Below, piece by piece: positions 1 through 7,935 of a DNA stretch of 32,541 nt. Made by a program: the position numbers and the translations under genes. Below the pieces are notes generated by a model. The model was not told the origin of the DNA. It did not search any database and worked only from the letters and a program-made list of their open reading frames with translations. The stretch is from Chitinophagales bacterium (GTDB lineage: Bacteria > Bacteroidota > Bacteroidia > Chitinophagales > Chitinophagaceae): positions 1-32,541 of the forward strand of contig JAATFC010000241.1 in NCBI GenBank assembly GCA_015655435.1, in the 5' to 3' direction. Position 1 is the first letter of the stretch, and each line of letters opens with the position of its first letter.

Positions 1-1
1 G

Positions 2-898
2 ATTTACGACAATCTTTTGTTCTCTTCCACGATAGACCGTAACAAATTAATTATCAACGGTGATGTCATCAAAGAGGTCATCAACGGTACGCAGGAATTC
101 TTTGACGAGTTGTCCCAATACGGCGTTCAGATACATTATCTTGGTGGGGAAACGGCTGATGTGGGCGACGTTGTACGCACAATTGCAGTCAATGGCACAA
201 TGACGGCACGCTGGCCTAAAAACAAAATCATCACCAATGAAAGAATAGCCGCCGGCAACGTGATTGTTGGTTTTTCCAGTGCTGGACAAGCGGTTTATGA
301 AAAAGAATACAACAGCGGTCTCGGAAGCAATGGTCTGACAAGTGCGCGCCATGACGTATTGTCCAAACTATACGCTGAAAAATATCCCGAAACATGGGAA
401 CCTCAACTGGACAACGACGTAGTCTATATTGGTAAACAAAAGCTCACCGATACACTAGAAATCGATGGCAAGCAAATATCGGTTGGGAAACTATTGCTTT
501 CTCCAACGAGAACTTATGCACCATTGATGAAACGTATATTGGACGAGCATTTCGACGATATTTATGGCGTTATCCATTGCAGTGGCGGTGGACAAACCAA
601 GTGCATGAAATATTTGCCTAAAAATTTCCGTATTGTAAAAGACAATATGCTTCCTGTTCCGCCCATATTCCAACTGATTCAGGAAAATTCGGGTTCGAAC
701 GATCAAGAAATGTATCAAGTTTTTAATATGGGACAACGTTTGGAAATATTCACCAATGAAAACGCTGCGAAAGCACTGATTGACATCGCAAAAGAATTGA
801 ATATCGATGCGCAGATAACCGGCCGCGTGGAGGATTCCGACAAAAAAGAACTCAAAATCAAAACGCCAAACAACGGTTGGCTCGAATATTCTTTCTAA
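2..898 (+). CDS. purM: Phosphoribosylformylglycinamidine cyclo-ligase (AIR synthase), 5'-truncated
   Basis: PurM closes the imidazole ring of FGAM with ATP to make AIR, the fifth step of cytosolic purine synthesis. The reading frame is already open at base 2, so the N-terminus lies outside the window and the TTG at 17 is not a real start. The 298 visible residues include the GGETADVGD segment, the SNGLTSARHD segment, LLSPTRTYAP and HCSGGGQTK, and end after a typical PurM C-terminal domain (VFNMGQRLEIF). Bacteroidota PurM is usually about 390 residues, so roughly the first 90 are missing, including the start of the ATP-binding domain. The next gene follows after 34 bp on the same strand and could be cotranscribed, although the two have no obvious functional link. 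The assignment rests on long recognisable family blocks. Confidence 0.93.
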   Translation: MYDNLLFSSTIDRNKLIINGDVIKEVINGTQEFFDELSQYGVQIHYLGGETADVGDVVRTIAVNGTMTARWPKNKIITNERIAAGNVIVGFSSAGQAVYEKEYNSGLGSNGLTSARHDVLSKLYAEKYPETWEPQLDNDVVYIGKQKLTDTLEIDGKQISVGKLLLSPTRTYAPLMKRILDEHFDDIYGVIHCSGGGQTKCMKYLPKNFRIVKDNMLPVPPIFQLIQENSGSNDQEMYQVFNMGQRLEIFTNENAAKALIDIAKELNIDAQITGRVEDSDKKELKIKTPNNGWLEYSF

Positions 899-932
899 GA
901 AAAGTACAAACAAAACTCCAGAGATAGAAATC

Positions 933-1865
933 ATGTCAGCTACATCACAAGCGACAACCGATGCTCCGAATAACAATACCATTTTTATGGTTTGGAATTT
1001 CAAGGCAGGGGCGAGTACCGATACTATAAAATCAGCTTTTCAGACCGTATGTGCATTGGTCAAGAACCTCAACAATTCCGCAGCGGTTCGTTTTCCCGAT
1101 AAGCGCGTGAGCTGTGTAATGGGGATTGGTTATGAAGCATGGAAAACGTTGAACCTTCAAACGCCACATCCTAAAGAACTGACAAATTTTACTCCAATCA
1201 AGGGCGCAAAACACGAAGCCGTCTCTACTCCCGGCGACCTGCATTTTCATCTTCGAGGCGATCATTTCAGCATCTGTTACGATATGGCAAATGCGATTCA
1301 TGACGTATTGAAAGACGTAGCCAATTGTACGGAAGAAATCCATGGTTTCCGTTATTGGGACGGACGCTCTATATTGGGATTTGTGGACGGAACGGAAAAT
1401 CCGCAGGGCGATAAACGTGATTTCTTTGGAAAAGTGGGAAAGGATGACGCAGACTACGAAGGAGGTAGTTATCTTTTCGTACAAAAATATGTCCATAACA
1501 TGGACGCGTGGAATGAACTTCCGCCAAAAGAACAGGAAAACGTCATAGGTCGGTCTCGCGAACAGGACATCGAAATGTCCGACGAGGTCAAACCTAAAAA
1601 TTCGCATAGTGCATTGGCAAATGTGGGCGACGACAAGAAGATAGTCCGTGACAATATGCCTTTTGTCAATACGACCACGAAGGAAGTCGGTACTTATTTC
1701 ATTGCCTACGCAAGCACTTTCTCAACGGTACAGAAAATGCTGGAAGCTATGTTCATCGGCATTCCTACTGGCAATTACGATCGCATATTGGACTTTAGTA
1801 CAGCGCGGACAGGTAGTTTGTTTTTTGTTCCCACATTGGATATGTTGGACGATTTTTCAGGATAG
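933..1865 (+). CDS. Dyp-type haem peroxidase (YfeX/TyrA-like)
   Basis: This is a dye-decolorizing peroxidase, a haem enzyme that uses hydrogen peroxide to oxidise varied substrates. The 310 residues match the short cytoplasmic class: there is no Tat or Sec signal. The family signature GFVDGTENP lies at about residues 149-157 and carries the distal aspartate (Asp152). His225 in NSHSALANV is the probable proximal haem ligand, and Arg239 in the IVRDNMPF segment is the probable distal arginine. The ferredoxin-like fold continues through a C-terminal segment ending SLFFVPTLDML. It sits 34 bp after purM and just before tRNA-Thr. The physiological substrate cannot be told from sequence. No encapsulin gene or recognisable encapsulin-targeting tail is next to it. 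Confidence 0.92.
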   Translation: MSATSQATTDAPNNNTIFMVWNFKAGASTDTIKSAFQTVCALVKNLNNSAAVRFPDKRVSCVMGIGYEAWKTLNLQTPHPKELTNFTPIKGAKHEAVSTPGDLHFHLRGDHFSICYDMANAIHDVLKDVANCTEEIHGFRYWDGRSILGFVDGTENPQGDKRDFFGKVGKDDADYEGGSYLFVQKYVHNMDAWNELPPKEQENVIGRSREQDIEMSDEVKPKNSHSALANVGDDKKIVRDNMPFVNTTTKEVGTYFIAYASTFSTVQKMLEAMFIGIPTGNYDRILDFSTARTGSLFFVPTLDMLDDFSG

Positions 1866-1891
1866 TTTTTTTCTTAAAAAATTTATTTGCA

Positions 1892-1899
1892 TAACTTTG
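1892..1899 (+). promoter_or_regulatory. Bacteroidota -7 promoter element (TAACTTTG) for tRNA-Thr
   Basis: TAACTTTG fits the Bacteroidota sigma-ABfr -7 consensus TAnnTTTG. It lies 13 bp before the mature 5' end of the tRNA, as expected for a tRNA promoter. No convincing -33 TTTG was identified. Confidence 0.6.
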
Positions 1900-1912
1900 C
1901 ATCCGCAAAAAA

Positions 1913-1985
1913 GCCGATCTAGCTCAGTTGGTAGAGCAATTCATTCGTAATGAATAGGTCGAGGGTTCGAGTCCCTTGGTCGGCT
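1913..1985 (+). tRNA. tRNA-Thr (anticodon CGT)
   Basis: A complete 73-nt cloverleaf can be folded. The acceptor arm GCCGATC pairs with GGTCGGC (with one G-T pair) and the D stem is GCTC/GAGC. The anticodon stem ATTCA/TGAAT encloses the loop TTCGTAA with anticodon CGT at 1946-1948, and the T arm contains GGTTCGAGTCC. The anticodon reads the threonine codon ACG. CCA is not encoded. A rho-independent terminator follows 13 bp downstream, so it appears to be a single-gene transcription unit. Confidence 0.95.
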
Positions 1986-1998
1986 CAATTGAAATGAC

Positions 1999-2026
1999 AA
2001 AACGCAACCAATACGGTTGCGTTTTT
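1999..2026 (+). terminator. Rho-independent terminator after tRNA-Thr
   Basis: The stem AACGCAACC / GGTTGCGTT has a 4-nt loop (AATA/ATAC region) and a T run after it. It sits directly after the tRNA and before the intergenic repeat. Confidence 0.75.
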
Positions 2027-2118
2027 CTTATCCAAAACCTCTCATCAAATCAACATTTCTTTTTACAGATTTTACCTTAATCTAACTCATTGTACATTTA
2101 GGAATGTTTTAACTAGGC

Positions 2119-2220
2119 TAGGAGATTTCTCGCTCGTTCCTCACTCGAAATGACGATGATTATTTGAGAAACATTCAATCGCATGAACGTCATTTCGACT
2201 ATTAGGGAGAAATCTCCTAA
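2119..2220. repeat. Dispersed intergenic inverted repeat, copy 1
   Basis: Two imperfectly complementary arms face each other. The left arm, 2120-2155, runs from AGGAGATTTCTCGC to CGAAATGACG. The right arm, 2187-2218, runs from CGTCATTTCGAC to GGAGAAATCTCCT. Copies lie near 10226-10318 and 14841-14940. The 36-bp left arm is identical in copies 1 and 3. It lies in a gap between a terminator and a convergent gene and contains no credible ORF. The transcript could form a long hairpin. Confidence 0.85.
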
Positions 2221-2263
2221 ATTTTTAACTATCTTTCTTCCAAATGAAACAGGTTTATTTTAA

Positions 2264-3052
2264 TCATCTCCTCCCACCTCTGCTTCTGCCACCGCCCCTA
2301 TTCATCGGCACAGCGTGTTGCATAGGTTTAAATTCAGGCTCGCGTTGATGCTGTTGCCTAAAATTCTGATAGTTCTGATGCTCGTGATCGATGTTCTCCT
2401 GTTTAACCTGACCATTGTTGTTATTGTAATGCATGGATGTATTAGCTACCGCTGACTGGTGGCGCATACGTTGGTCAGGAGTCGCATGATAGTGTTGCTC
2501 GTTGGCATATTGACGTTCCGTAGCCGATGGTCTTGCTTCGATACCTCCTTTGCCATTGAAACTATAATGGTTGTTGTTAACTACGGCATAGTGGTTGTCC
2601 ACGTAAGTATTGTGGATAACGGTTCTGTTTACATTAGTCACAGCCGTATTGTAAACAAATGTATGACCTCTCCACATACCGCCATTGTAACCCGAACCAA
2701 AATAGCCAAAACCATAATTAATACCACCATAAAAACCAATATGCGCACCCCAATATCCAGCATGCCAAGCATAAGTGCCACCTACAAATCCCCAATAACC
2801 TGGAGTCCACAACATTCCTGGATCAGGTGGCAATGTCCAATATCCAGGAACCCAATAATAACCAGCCTCGGGAGAATGAGCCCAATATCCAGGAATCCAC
2901 ATATAACCGTCGCCCGGACATACGGGTTGACTATATGTAATCAATGCCGGAGGTGCAATATTGACAGACAGCCTTATCTGTGCATTTGTCCTAGTATTGA
3001 ATAGCAATACCAAGAACATTGCGAGCATCGTGTAAATATTTATCTTTTTCAT
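2264..3052 (-). CDS. Secreted WxPGYW-repeat (YXWGXW family) protein, paralog A
   Basis: The product is 262 residues with a Sec signal peptide, hydrophobic to about residue 22 and with probable cleavage after TNA. A tandem aromatic repeat follows: WIPGYW, WVPGYW and WTPGYW near residues 52, 67 and 82, then a degenerate WHAGYW near 96. The period is 15 residues with proline and glycine between units, the hallmark of the WXXGXW/YXWGXW repeat family. A Gly/Tyr-rich stretch follows (residues 102-125), then a polar Asn/His/Gln-rich tail and a basic Arg/Gly end. The molecular function of this family is unknown, and envelope location is inferred from the signal peptide. It is closely related to the next gene upstream (3313-4185), so the pair is a tandem duplication. 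No promoter element was found with confidence. Confidence 0.85.
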   Translation of the reverse strand: MKKINIYTMLAMFLVLLFNTRTNAQIRLSVNIAPPALITYSQPVCPGDGYMWIPGYWAHSPEAGYYWVPGYWTLPPDPGMLWTPGYWGFVGGTYAWHAGYWGAHIGFYGGINYGFGYFGSGYNGGMWRGHTFVYNTAVTNVNRTVIHNTYVDNHYAVVNNNHYSFNGKGGIEARPSATERQYANEQHYHATPDQRMRHQSAVANTSMHYNNNNGQVKQENIDHEHQNYQNFRQQHQREPEFKPMQHAVPMNRGGGRSRGGRR

Positions 3053-3256
3053 GATAAGTTGATTTAGCCATAATTTTTAAAATCATTCCAGTACAAATAC
3101 CATTTTAAAAAAACAATATCAGTACCGAAAAATCAGACCTTCGTAATTGTTTGATAGTTTAAATAGTGGAACATAATTATTTGCCAAAATGCAGCGTATC
3201 TATATTGATAAAATCCTTTAGGATAATTTTCCCAATATGAAAAAGTGAGCGCACAT

Positions 3257-3289
3257 AAAAAAAAGCGACCAATTCTGGTCGCTTTTTTT
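3257..3289 (-). terminator. Rho-independent terminator between the two WxPGYW genes
   Basis: An A-run/T-run flanked hairpin with stem AGCGACCA / TGGTCGCT and a 4-nt loop. It lies 24 bp beyond the stop codon of the upstream paralog and can terminate either strand. It shows that the two paralogs are mostly separate transcription units. Confidence 0.8.
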
Positions 3290-3312
3290 GTAAAACCTTA
3301 TACCTATATTTC

Positions 3313-4185
3313 TTATCGTCTGCCGTTGCTTCTATTGCTGTTGTTACCTTGAGTTTTATTGTTATTACTCTGACCTCTGTTACTGTTGACTTGAGTTTTA
3401 TTATTAGTACTTGACTGAGTTGCTTTTCCGTTGTTCACAGGAACGGCACGTCCCGTAGATTTGAATTCAGGTTCGTTTTGGTGCTGCTGCTTGAAATTCT
3501 GGTAATTTGCATGTTGATTGTCCAGATTTTCCTTTTGCACTTTTCCACCGTTGTTGTCATAGTGCAACGTCGTATTGGATGCAGCCGACTGCCTATACAT
3601 TTTTTGGTCCGGAGTCGATTGATAACGTTGTTGTTGACCATATTGGCGTTGTTGTGTCGTTATTCTAGTTGTTACGCCACCCTTTCCGTTATAACTAAAC
3701 CTATTGTTGTTAACCGTATAGTTTTTGTTGATATACGTGTTATGGATAACGGTAGTATTGATGCGCGTAACAGCCGTATTGTACACAAATCTATTGTCAC
3801 GCCACATACCTCCTATGTAACCGGTTCCAAAATATCCAAAGCCATAATTAATCCCGCCGTAAAAACCGACATTCTGACCCCAATAACCTGCATTCCAAAC
3901 ATAAGAAACACCGTTAAATCCCCAATAGCCCGGTGTCCACAACAATCCAGCTTGCGGAGGAGCAGTCCAATATCCGGGAATCCAATAATAGCCAGACTCT
4001 GGCGAATATCCCCAATACCCAGGAATCCACAAATAACCGTCTTCCGGGCATTCCGGCTGGTCATAAGTAACCAAGGTAGGAGGAGCTATATTGACGGAAA
4101 TACTTACCTGGGCTTTGGAACTCAGATTCAAAACCAACATTGCTGCTATTACTACCGCAATAGCAAAACCTTTATTTTTTTTCAT
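3313..4185 (-). CDS. Secreted WxPGYW-repeat (YXWGXW family) protein, paralog B
   Basis: The product is 290 residues from the ATG at 4185, starting MKKNKGFAIAVVIAAM, a typical signal peptide ending near SSKAQ. The open frame extends upstream to 4440, but that part overlaps the divergent kinase gene and precedes the signal peptide, so it is not used. WxPGYW units begin near residues 53, 68 and 83, with WNAGYW near 97, the same 15-residue period as paralog A. Both proteins share the block around VSVNIAPP, the GINYGFGYFG segment and the region around TVIHNTY. The tail is longer than in A and very rich in Asn, Ser, Gln and Thr, ending in NGRR. The role is unknown; an envelope or extracellular scaffold is only a guess from composition. 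Confidence 0.85.
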   Translation of the reverse strand: MKKNKGFAIAVVIAAMLVLNLSSKAQVSISVNIAPPTLVTYDQPECPEDGYLWIPGYWGYSPESGYYWIPGYWTAPPQAGLLWTPGYWGFNGVSYVWNAGYWGQNVGFYGGINYGFGYFGTGYIGGMWRDNRFVYNTAVTRINTTVIHNTYINKNYTVNNNRFSYNGKGGVTTRITTQQRQYGQQQRYQSTPDQKMYRQSAASNTTLHYDNNGGKVQKENLDNQHANYQNFKQQHQNEPEFKSTGRAVPVNNGKATQSSTNNKTQVNSNRGQSNNNKTQGNNSNRSNGRR

Positions 4186-4327
4186 GGTTAAAATATTTAA
4201 ATTTAGGACACTGGGAGAATGACTATTGTTTTCATGACCCAACATTTTCAAAGAATGCCAAACAAAGTAAGAGAATACAACCTGAATATTGTAAACATTT
4301 AATAATTTTTCGCCCAAATCCTGTTTT

Positions 4328-5278
4328 ATGTCGACGAGTGAAACATCTACACATCCATCCAAAGTTCGGATGACCTGTTTCGGAGAGATTCTGTGGGACA
4401 TTTTTCCCAATATGAAGAAAGCCGGCGGTGCACCATTCAATGTTTCCTACCATCTGAAAAAGATGGGCGTGGACGCTGCAATGATTAGCCGTATTGGAAA
4501 AGACGAACTAGGAAAAGAGCTTCTGCAAAAACTAGGAAACTGGCAAATACCCACCGAATTTATCCAAATAGACGAACGCCAAAGCACAGGAACTGTCATC
4601 GCTAACTTTGACGAAAACAACGAGCCGCATTACGACATCGTGGCCCCTGCCGCATGGGATTTCACCGAGTGGGCTGAGAATACGGAAATGCGTGTGAAAA
4701 GTTCAGATGCTTTTATTTTCGGTAGTTTGGGCGTTCGCAACCAAGTTTCCCGAAATACTTTGTGGCAATTGTTGGAAGTCACAAACTATAAAGTTTTCGA
4801 TGTCAATCTGCGTCCGCCGTTTGTGGATTTCAAACTAATCACGCAGTTGATGAAACAAAGCGATCTTGTCAAACTCAACGCGTCCGAACTCGAACAAGTC
4901 TTGTCCAATATGGGGAAACACTTTCCCAATACAAAAGACGGAATGGCTTTCCTACAAGAAGAGTTTCGTCTGGATGGCGTGATATTGACACAAGGCAGCA
5001 AAGGAGCGACATATCTGAACGGAGATACATTATACACAAGCGAGGTCGTTCCGGTGCAGATAGGCGATACGGTCGGAAGCGGCGATTCTTTTTTGGCAGG
5101 ATTCCTTTCGGGCAAGTTTCTGGGATTGAATCCCATAGACCAACCACTTTACAATGCAAGTATGTTGGCTGCATTCGTAACGAGCCATATTGGAGCTACG
5201 CCGGAATATGACACCTCGGACATTCAGGACTTCAAAGAAAGGAACGATGCTCCGGCGCATAGCAAAACACACGCTTAA
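4328..5278 (+). CDS. PfkB-family carbohydrate kinase (fructokinase-like)
   Basis: This is a ribokinase/PfkB-fold kinase that would phosphorylate a sugar with ATP in the cytosol; fructose is the most likely substrate given the closest remembered relatives. The 316 residues show the N-terminal GEILWDIFP and GGAPFNVSYHLKKMG (33-47) substrate-side segments, DVNLRPPF (158-165), KLNASELE (182-189) and the PfkB signature 2 GDTVGSGDSFLAGF (246-259) with catalytic base Asp253. The gene starts 142 bp from the divergent WxPGYW paralog. No transporter or glycosidase lies beside it, so pathway context is missing. Substrate specificity is inference, while the kinase family is clear. Confidence 0.88.
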   Translation: MSTSETSTHPSKVRMTCFGEILWDIFPNMKKAGGAPFNVSYHLKKMGVDAAMISRIGKDELGKELLQKLGNWQIPTEFIQIDERQSTGTVIANFDENNEPHYDIVAPAAWDFTEWAENTEMRVKSSDAFIFGSLGVRNQVSRNTLWQLLEVTNYKVFDVNLRPPFVDFKLITQLMKQSDLVKLNASELEQVLSNMGKHFPNTKDGMAFLQEEFRLDGVILTQGSKGATYLNGDTLYTSEVVPVQIGDTVGSGDSFLAGFLSGKFLGLNPIDQPLYNASMLAAFVTSHIGATPEYDTSDIQDFKERNDAPAHSKTHA

Positions 5279-5378
5279 TTCACCGTCTTATACGTCCACA
5301 AACAAATGAAAAAGTGACAACGACAAATAGCTTGTTCTCCATTCATAATTCCTAAATCGTAAATCATCAATCAACCGT

Positions 5379-5386
5379 TATCTTTG
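5379..5386 (+). promoter_or_regulatory. -7 promoter element TATCTTTG abutting the gldF start
   Basis: TATCTTTG matches TAnnTTTG, and its last base is only 5 nt before the A of the gldF ATG at 5391. With the usual spacing, transcription would begin at or next to the start codon, giving a leaderless mRNA. Confidence 0.55.
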
Positions 5387-5390
5387 CCCT

Positions 5391-6113
5391 ATGTGGATGA
5401 TTTGCACCAAGGAATGCAGACAATTTTTCAGTAGCCTGACCGGCTATATCGCTATTGTCACTTTTTTATTGTTGAACGGACTTTTCCTTTTCGTATTTCC
5501 CAATACGAGTTTGCTGGATTATGGCTATGCCAGTCTGGAAGGTTATTTCCGCATTGCGCCGTGGATTTTTCTGTTTTTGATTCCGACGATTACGATGAAA
5601 AGTTTTGCTGAAGAATACAAATCCGGCACATTTGAAATGCTGAAAACCTATCCACTGACACCCGCACAGATTGTCTGGGGCAAATTTTTCGGAGCGTTGT
5701 TCATCGTATTTCTTTCCTTGTTGCCAACAATCATTTATGCGGTTTCCATGCAAAAGCTGAGTGCAATTGGCGGCATCGATACAGGCAGCACTATCGGAAG
5801 TTATATCGGACTATTGTTGTTGGGAAGTGTATTCACAGCAATCGGCATTTGTACGAGTAGTTTTACGTCCAATACGGTAGTCGCATTTATATTGGGAGCG
5901 GTTATTTGTTTGTTTTTTTATGCCGGATTTGACGCAGTTGCGAGCCTTCCCGTTTTCCAAAATGGCGCGGACTATTATTTGCAGATGATTGGGCTCAATT
6001 TCCACTATAAAAACATCAGTCGTGGCGTTCTGGACATCCGCGACATTGTTTACTTTTTAGGGATTATTTACTTGTGTGCATTGGTAACGAGACGTAATAT
6101 TTTAATTAGGTAA
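5391..6113 (+). CDS. gldF: Gliding-motility ABC transporter permease GldF
   Basis: GldF is an inner-membrane ABC-2 type permease. With GldA (ATPase) and GldG it forms a transporter needed for gliding in some Bacteroidota, although many non-gliding relatives keep the genes. The 240-residue protein starts with a short amphipathic segment (KECRQFFSSLTGY) followed by about six hydrophobic segments, and has the ABC-2 features MKSFAEEYKSGTFEMLKTYP and PAQIVWGKFFGALF. The start MWMICTKECRQFF matches the usual GldF N-terminus. gldG begins 1 bp after the gldF stop codon, so the two are translationally linked. No gldA is visible in the window; the ATPase must be encoded elsewhere or be absent. A promoter element lies immediately before the ATG. 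Confidence 0.9.
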   Translation: MWMICTKECRQFFSSLTGYIAIVTFLLLNGLFLFVFPNTSLLDYGYASLEGYFRIAPWIFLFLIPTITMKSFAEEYKSGTFEMLKTYPLTPAQIVWGKFFGALFIVFLSLLPTIIYAVSMQKLSAIGGIDTGSTIGSYIGLLLLGSVFTAIGICTSSFTSNTVVAFILGAVICLFFYAGFDAVASLPVFQNGADYYLQMIGLNFHYKNISRGVLDIRDIVYFLGIIYLCALVTRRNILIR

Positions 6114-6114
6114 A

Positions 6115-7872
6115 ATGGCTTTTTTAGATAAAATATTGAAGAAAAAATACTGGTGGTTATTTGTATTGATACTATTGGTGGTATTGACTTTCGTAACGTC
6201 CATGTTGCGCTACAAAATCGACCTTACTGCCGAAAAAAGATTCACCATTACGCAACCTTCTAAAGAGTTGTTGTCCAATATAAACGAACCTGTAGAAGTT
6301 CAGGTTTTCCTAACAGGGGAACTTCCTCCGGACTATAAAAAACTAAGCATCGCGACTCAGGATTTATTGGAACAATACCGTGAACTAAGCAATAACAATA
6401 TCCATTTCAGTTTTGTAAAAGCAGGCGAGAACTTAACAGATTCCTTAAAGTATGATTTGTATGATAGTTTGGCTAGACTAGGTGTCGTTTTTGAAAACCG
6501 TCAAAACTTTTCGGACAAGGACCAAAAACAATCACAGCAATTGATTATGCCATCGGCATTGATTTCCATTGCAGGCAAACGTCCCATATCCGTTGACTTA
6601 CGCAGCGGTCGTACTATTTTCAAAAACTTCAATGTCGTCAACGACAATCCAGAGCCCGACAAAGAAGCTACACTGAATGCAGCGGAAGCTTTATTGGAAT
6701 ACAAGTTTTCCAACGCCATCAACAAACTCACACGAAAATCCGTTCCCACAATCGCTTATGCTGTCGGTAACGGCGAGCCCATCGACCTTACAATAAACGA
6801 CCTCGGCGAAACGCTCCGCAACGAATACAAATTAGGCGTTTTCGATTTGAAATCGGCTTACCCCAATCCGGAAAATATCAATACGCTTTTAATTGTAAAA
6901 CCTACCAAAACCTTTTCCGATACGGATAAGCTGAAACTTGACCAATACATCATGCACGGCGGCAAAGTAATCTGGTTTGTAGACAAACTATACGCGGAAC
7001 TGGATAGCCTGATGAATAGCAAAAAAGACTTCGTGGCTTACGACCGCAACCTACAACTAGACGATATTCTGTTCAAATATGGCGTGCGACTCAACAACAA
7101 TCTTTTGCAGGATTTGAATTGCGCCAAACTCCCGATAGTCATGGGTTACAATCCCGACAATAGTCCGCGCATGCAGCGCATGCCTTGGCCTTATTATCCT
7201 TTTCTCTCGTCCAATAATGACAATCCGATTTCCAATAATCTTGACCGTGTTTTGTCTATTTTTCCGTCAACGATAGATACGGTTGCAGCAGAAGGAATCA
7301 AGAAAACAATCTTGCTCGCGTCTGACACCAACAGTCGCATATTGGCATCACCGGCGATGGTAAGTCTGAGCAGTTGGCAGGACGACCCTGATTTTCGCAC
7401 TTTCAACAAAGCGCATAAACCTGTTGCAGTCTTATTGGAAGGAAAGTTCAAATCCTTGTACGCCAACCGTTTGACGCAAGCGGACATGGATTCCGTACAA
7501 GCCAACCTGGGAAAACCATTTTTGCCTCAATCGGAAAAAAATGGACAGCAGATCGTGGTCTCCAATGCTGGAATCGTGACCAACGCTGTGATGCAGACCA
7601 ATGGTCCGTTGCCTATGGGCGAATTGCCTTTTGACCAATATCGTTTTGCCAATCGAGATTTTCTGATGAATAGTGTGGACTATCTTACGTCTTCCAATCA
7701 TTTGTTTGTGGCGCGCAGCAAGGATTTCATATTGCGCCTATTGGACAAACAAAAAGTCGACGAACAAAAATCTATGTGGCAATTTGTTAATATTGCCTTA
7801 CCAATACTCTTAATAGTTGTTTTTGGATTTTTATTTCAATATATTCGTAAGAAGAGATACCAAACCAATTAA
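6115..7872 (+). CDS. gldG: Gliding-motility ABC transporter substrate-binding-like protein GldG
   Basis: GldG is the auxiliary subunit of the GldFG/GldA transporter. The 585 residues have one transmembrane helix near the N-terminus (about 12-31), a large periplasmic region, and a second helix near the C-terminus (about 556-577) followed by a basic tail (RKKRYQ). The opening KIDLTAEKRFTI and the segment VQVFLTGELPPDYKKL are typical of the family, as is the ABC-type uncharacterised domain with the VIWFVDKLYAELDS segment. It is cotranscribed with gldF. The length fits the family norm. The exact transported substrate is not established. Confidence 0.92.
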   Translation: MAFLDKILKKKYWWLFVLILLVVLTFVTSMLRYKIDLTAEKRFTITQPSKELLSNINEPVEVQVFLTGELPPDYKKLSIATQDLLEQYRELSNNNIHFSFVKAGENLTDSLKYDLYDSLARLGVVFENRQNFSDKDQKQSQQLIMPSALISIAGKRPISVDLRSGRTIFKNFNVVNDNPEPDKEATLNAAEALLEYKFSNAINKLTRKSVPTIAYAVGNGEPIDLTINDLGETLRNEYKLGVFDLKSAYPNPENINTLLIVKPTKTFSDTDKLKLDQYIMHGGKVIWFVDKLYAELDSLMNSKKDFVAYDRNLQLDDILFKYGVRLNNNLLQDLNCAKLPIVMGYNPDNSPRMQRMPWPYYPFLSSNNDNPISNNLDRVLSIFPSTIDTVAAEGIKKTILLASDTNSRILASPAMVSLSSWQDDPDFRTFNKAHKPVAVLLEGKFKSLYANRLTQADMDSVQANLGKPFLPQSEKNGQQIVVSNAGIVTNAVMQTNGPLPMGELPFDQYRFANRDFLMNSVDYLTSSNHLFVARSKDFILRLLDKQKVDEQKSMWQFVNIALPILLIVVFGFLFQYIRKKRYQTN

Positions 7873-7935
7873 CCTTTACGACTGAACAAAAGGCATCCGA
7901 AAAGTTCTAGTAAAAACAATCGCTCAGACACGACC

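Noticed and set aside
3478-4191. 237-codon open frame antisense to WxPGYW paralog B
   Set aside because: It lies wholly opposite a strong secreted gene with repetitive codons, and a similar antisense frame (2459-3004) occurs in the paralog. Both reflect repeat composition and show no domain.
4186-4440. N-terminal extension of the WxPGYW paralog B frame
   Set aside because: It precedes a perfect signal peptide, overlaps the divergent kinase gene and has no coding character.
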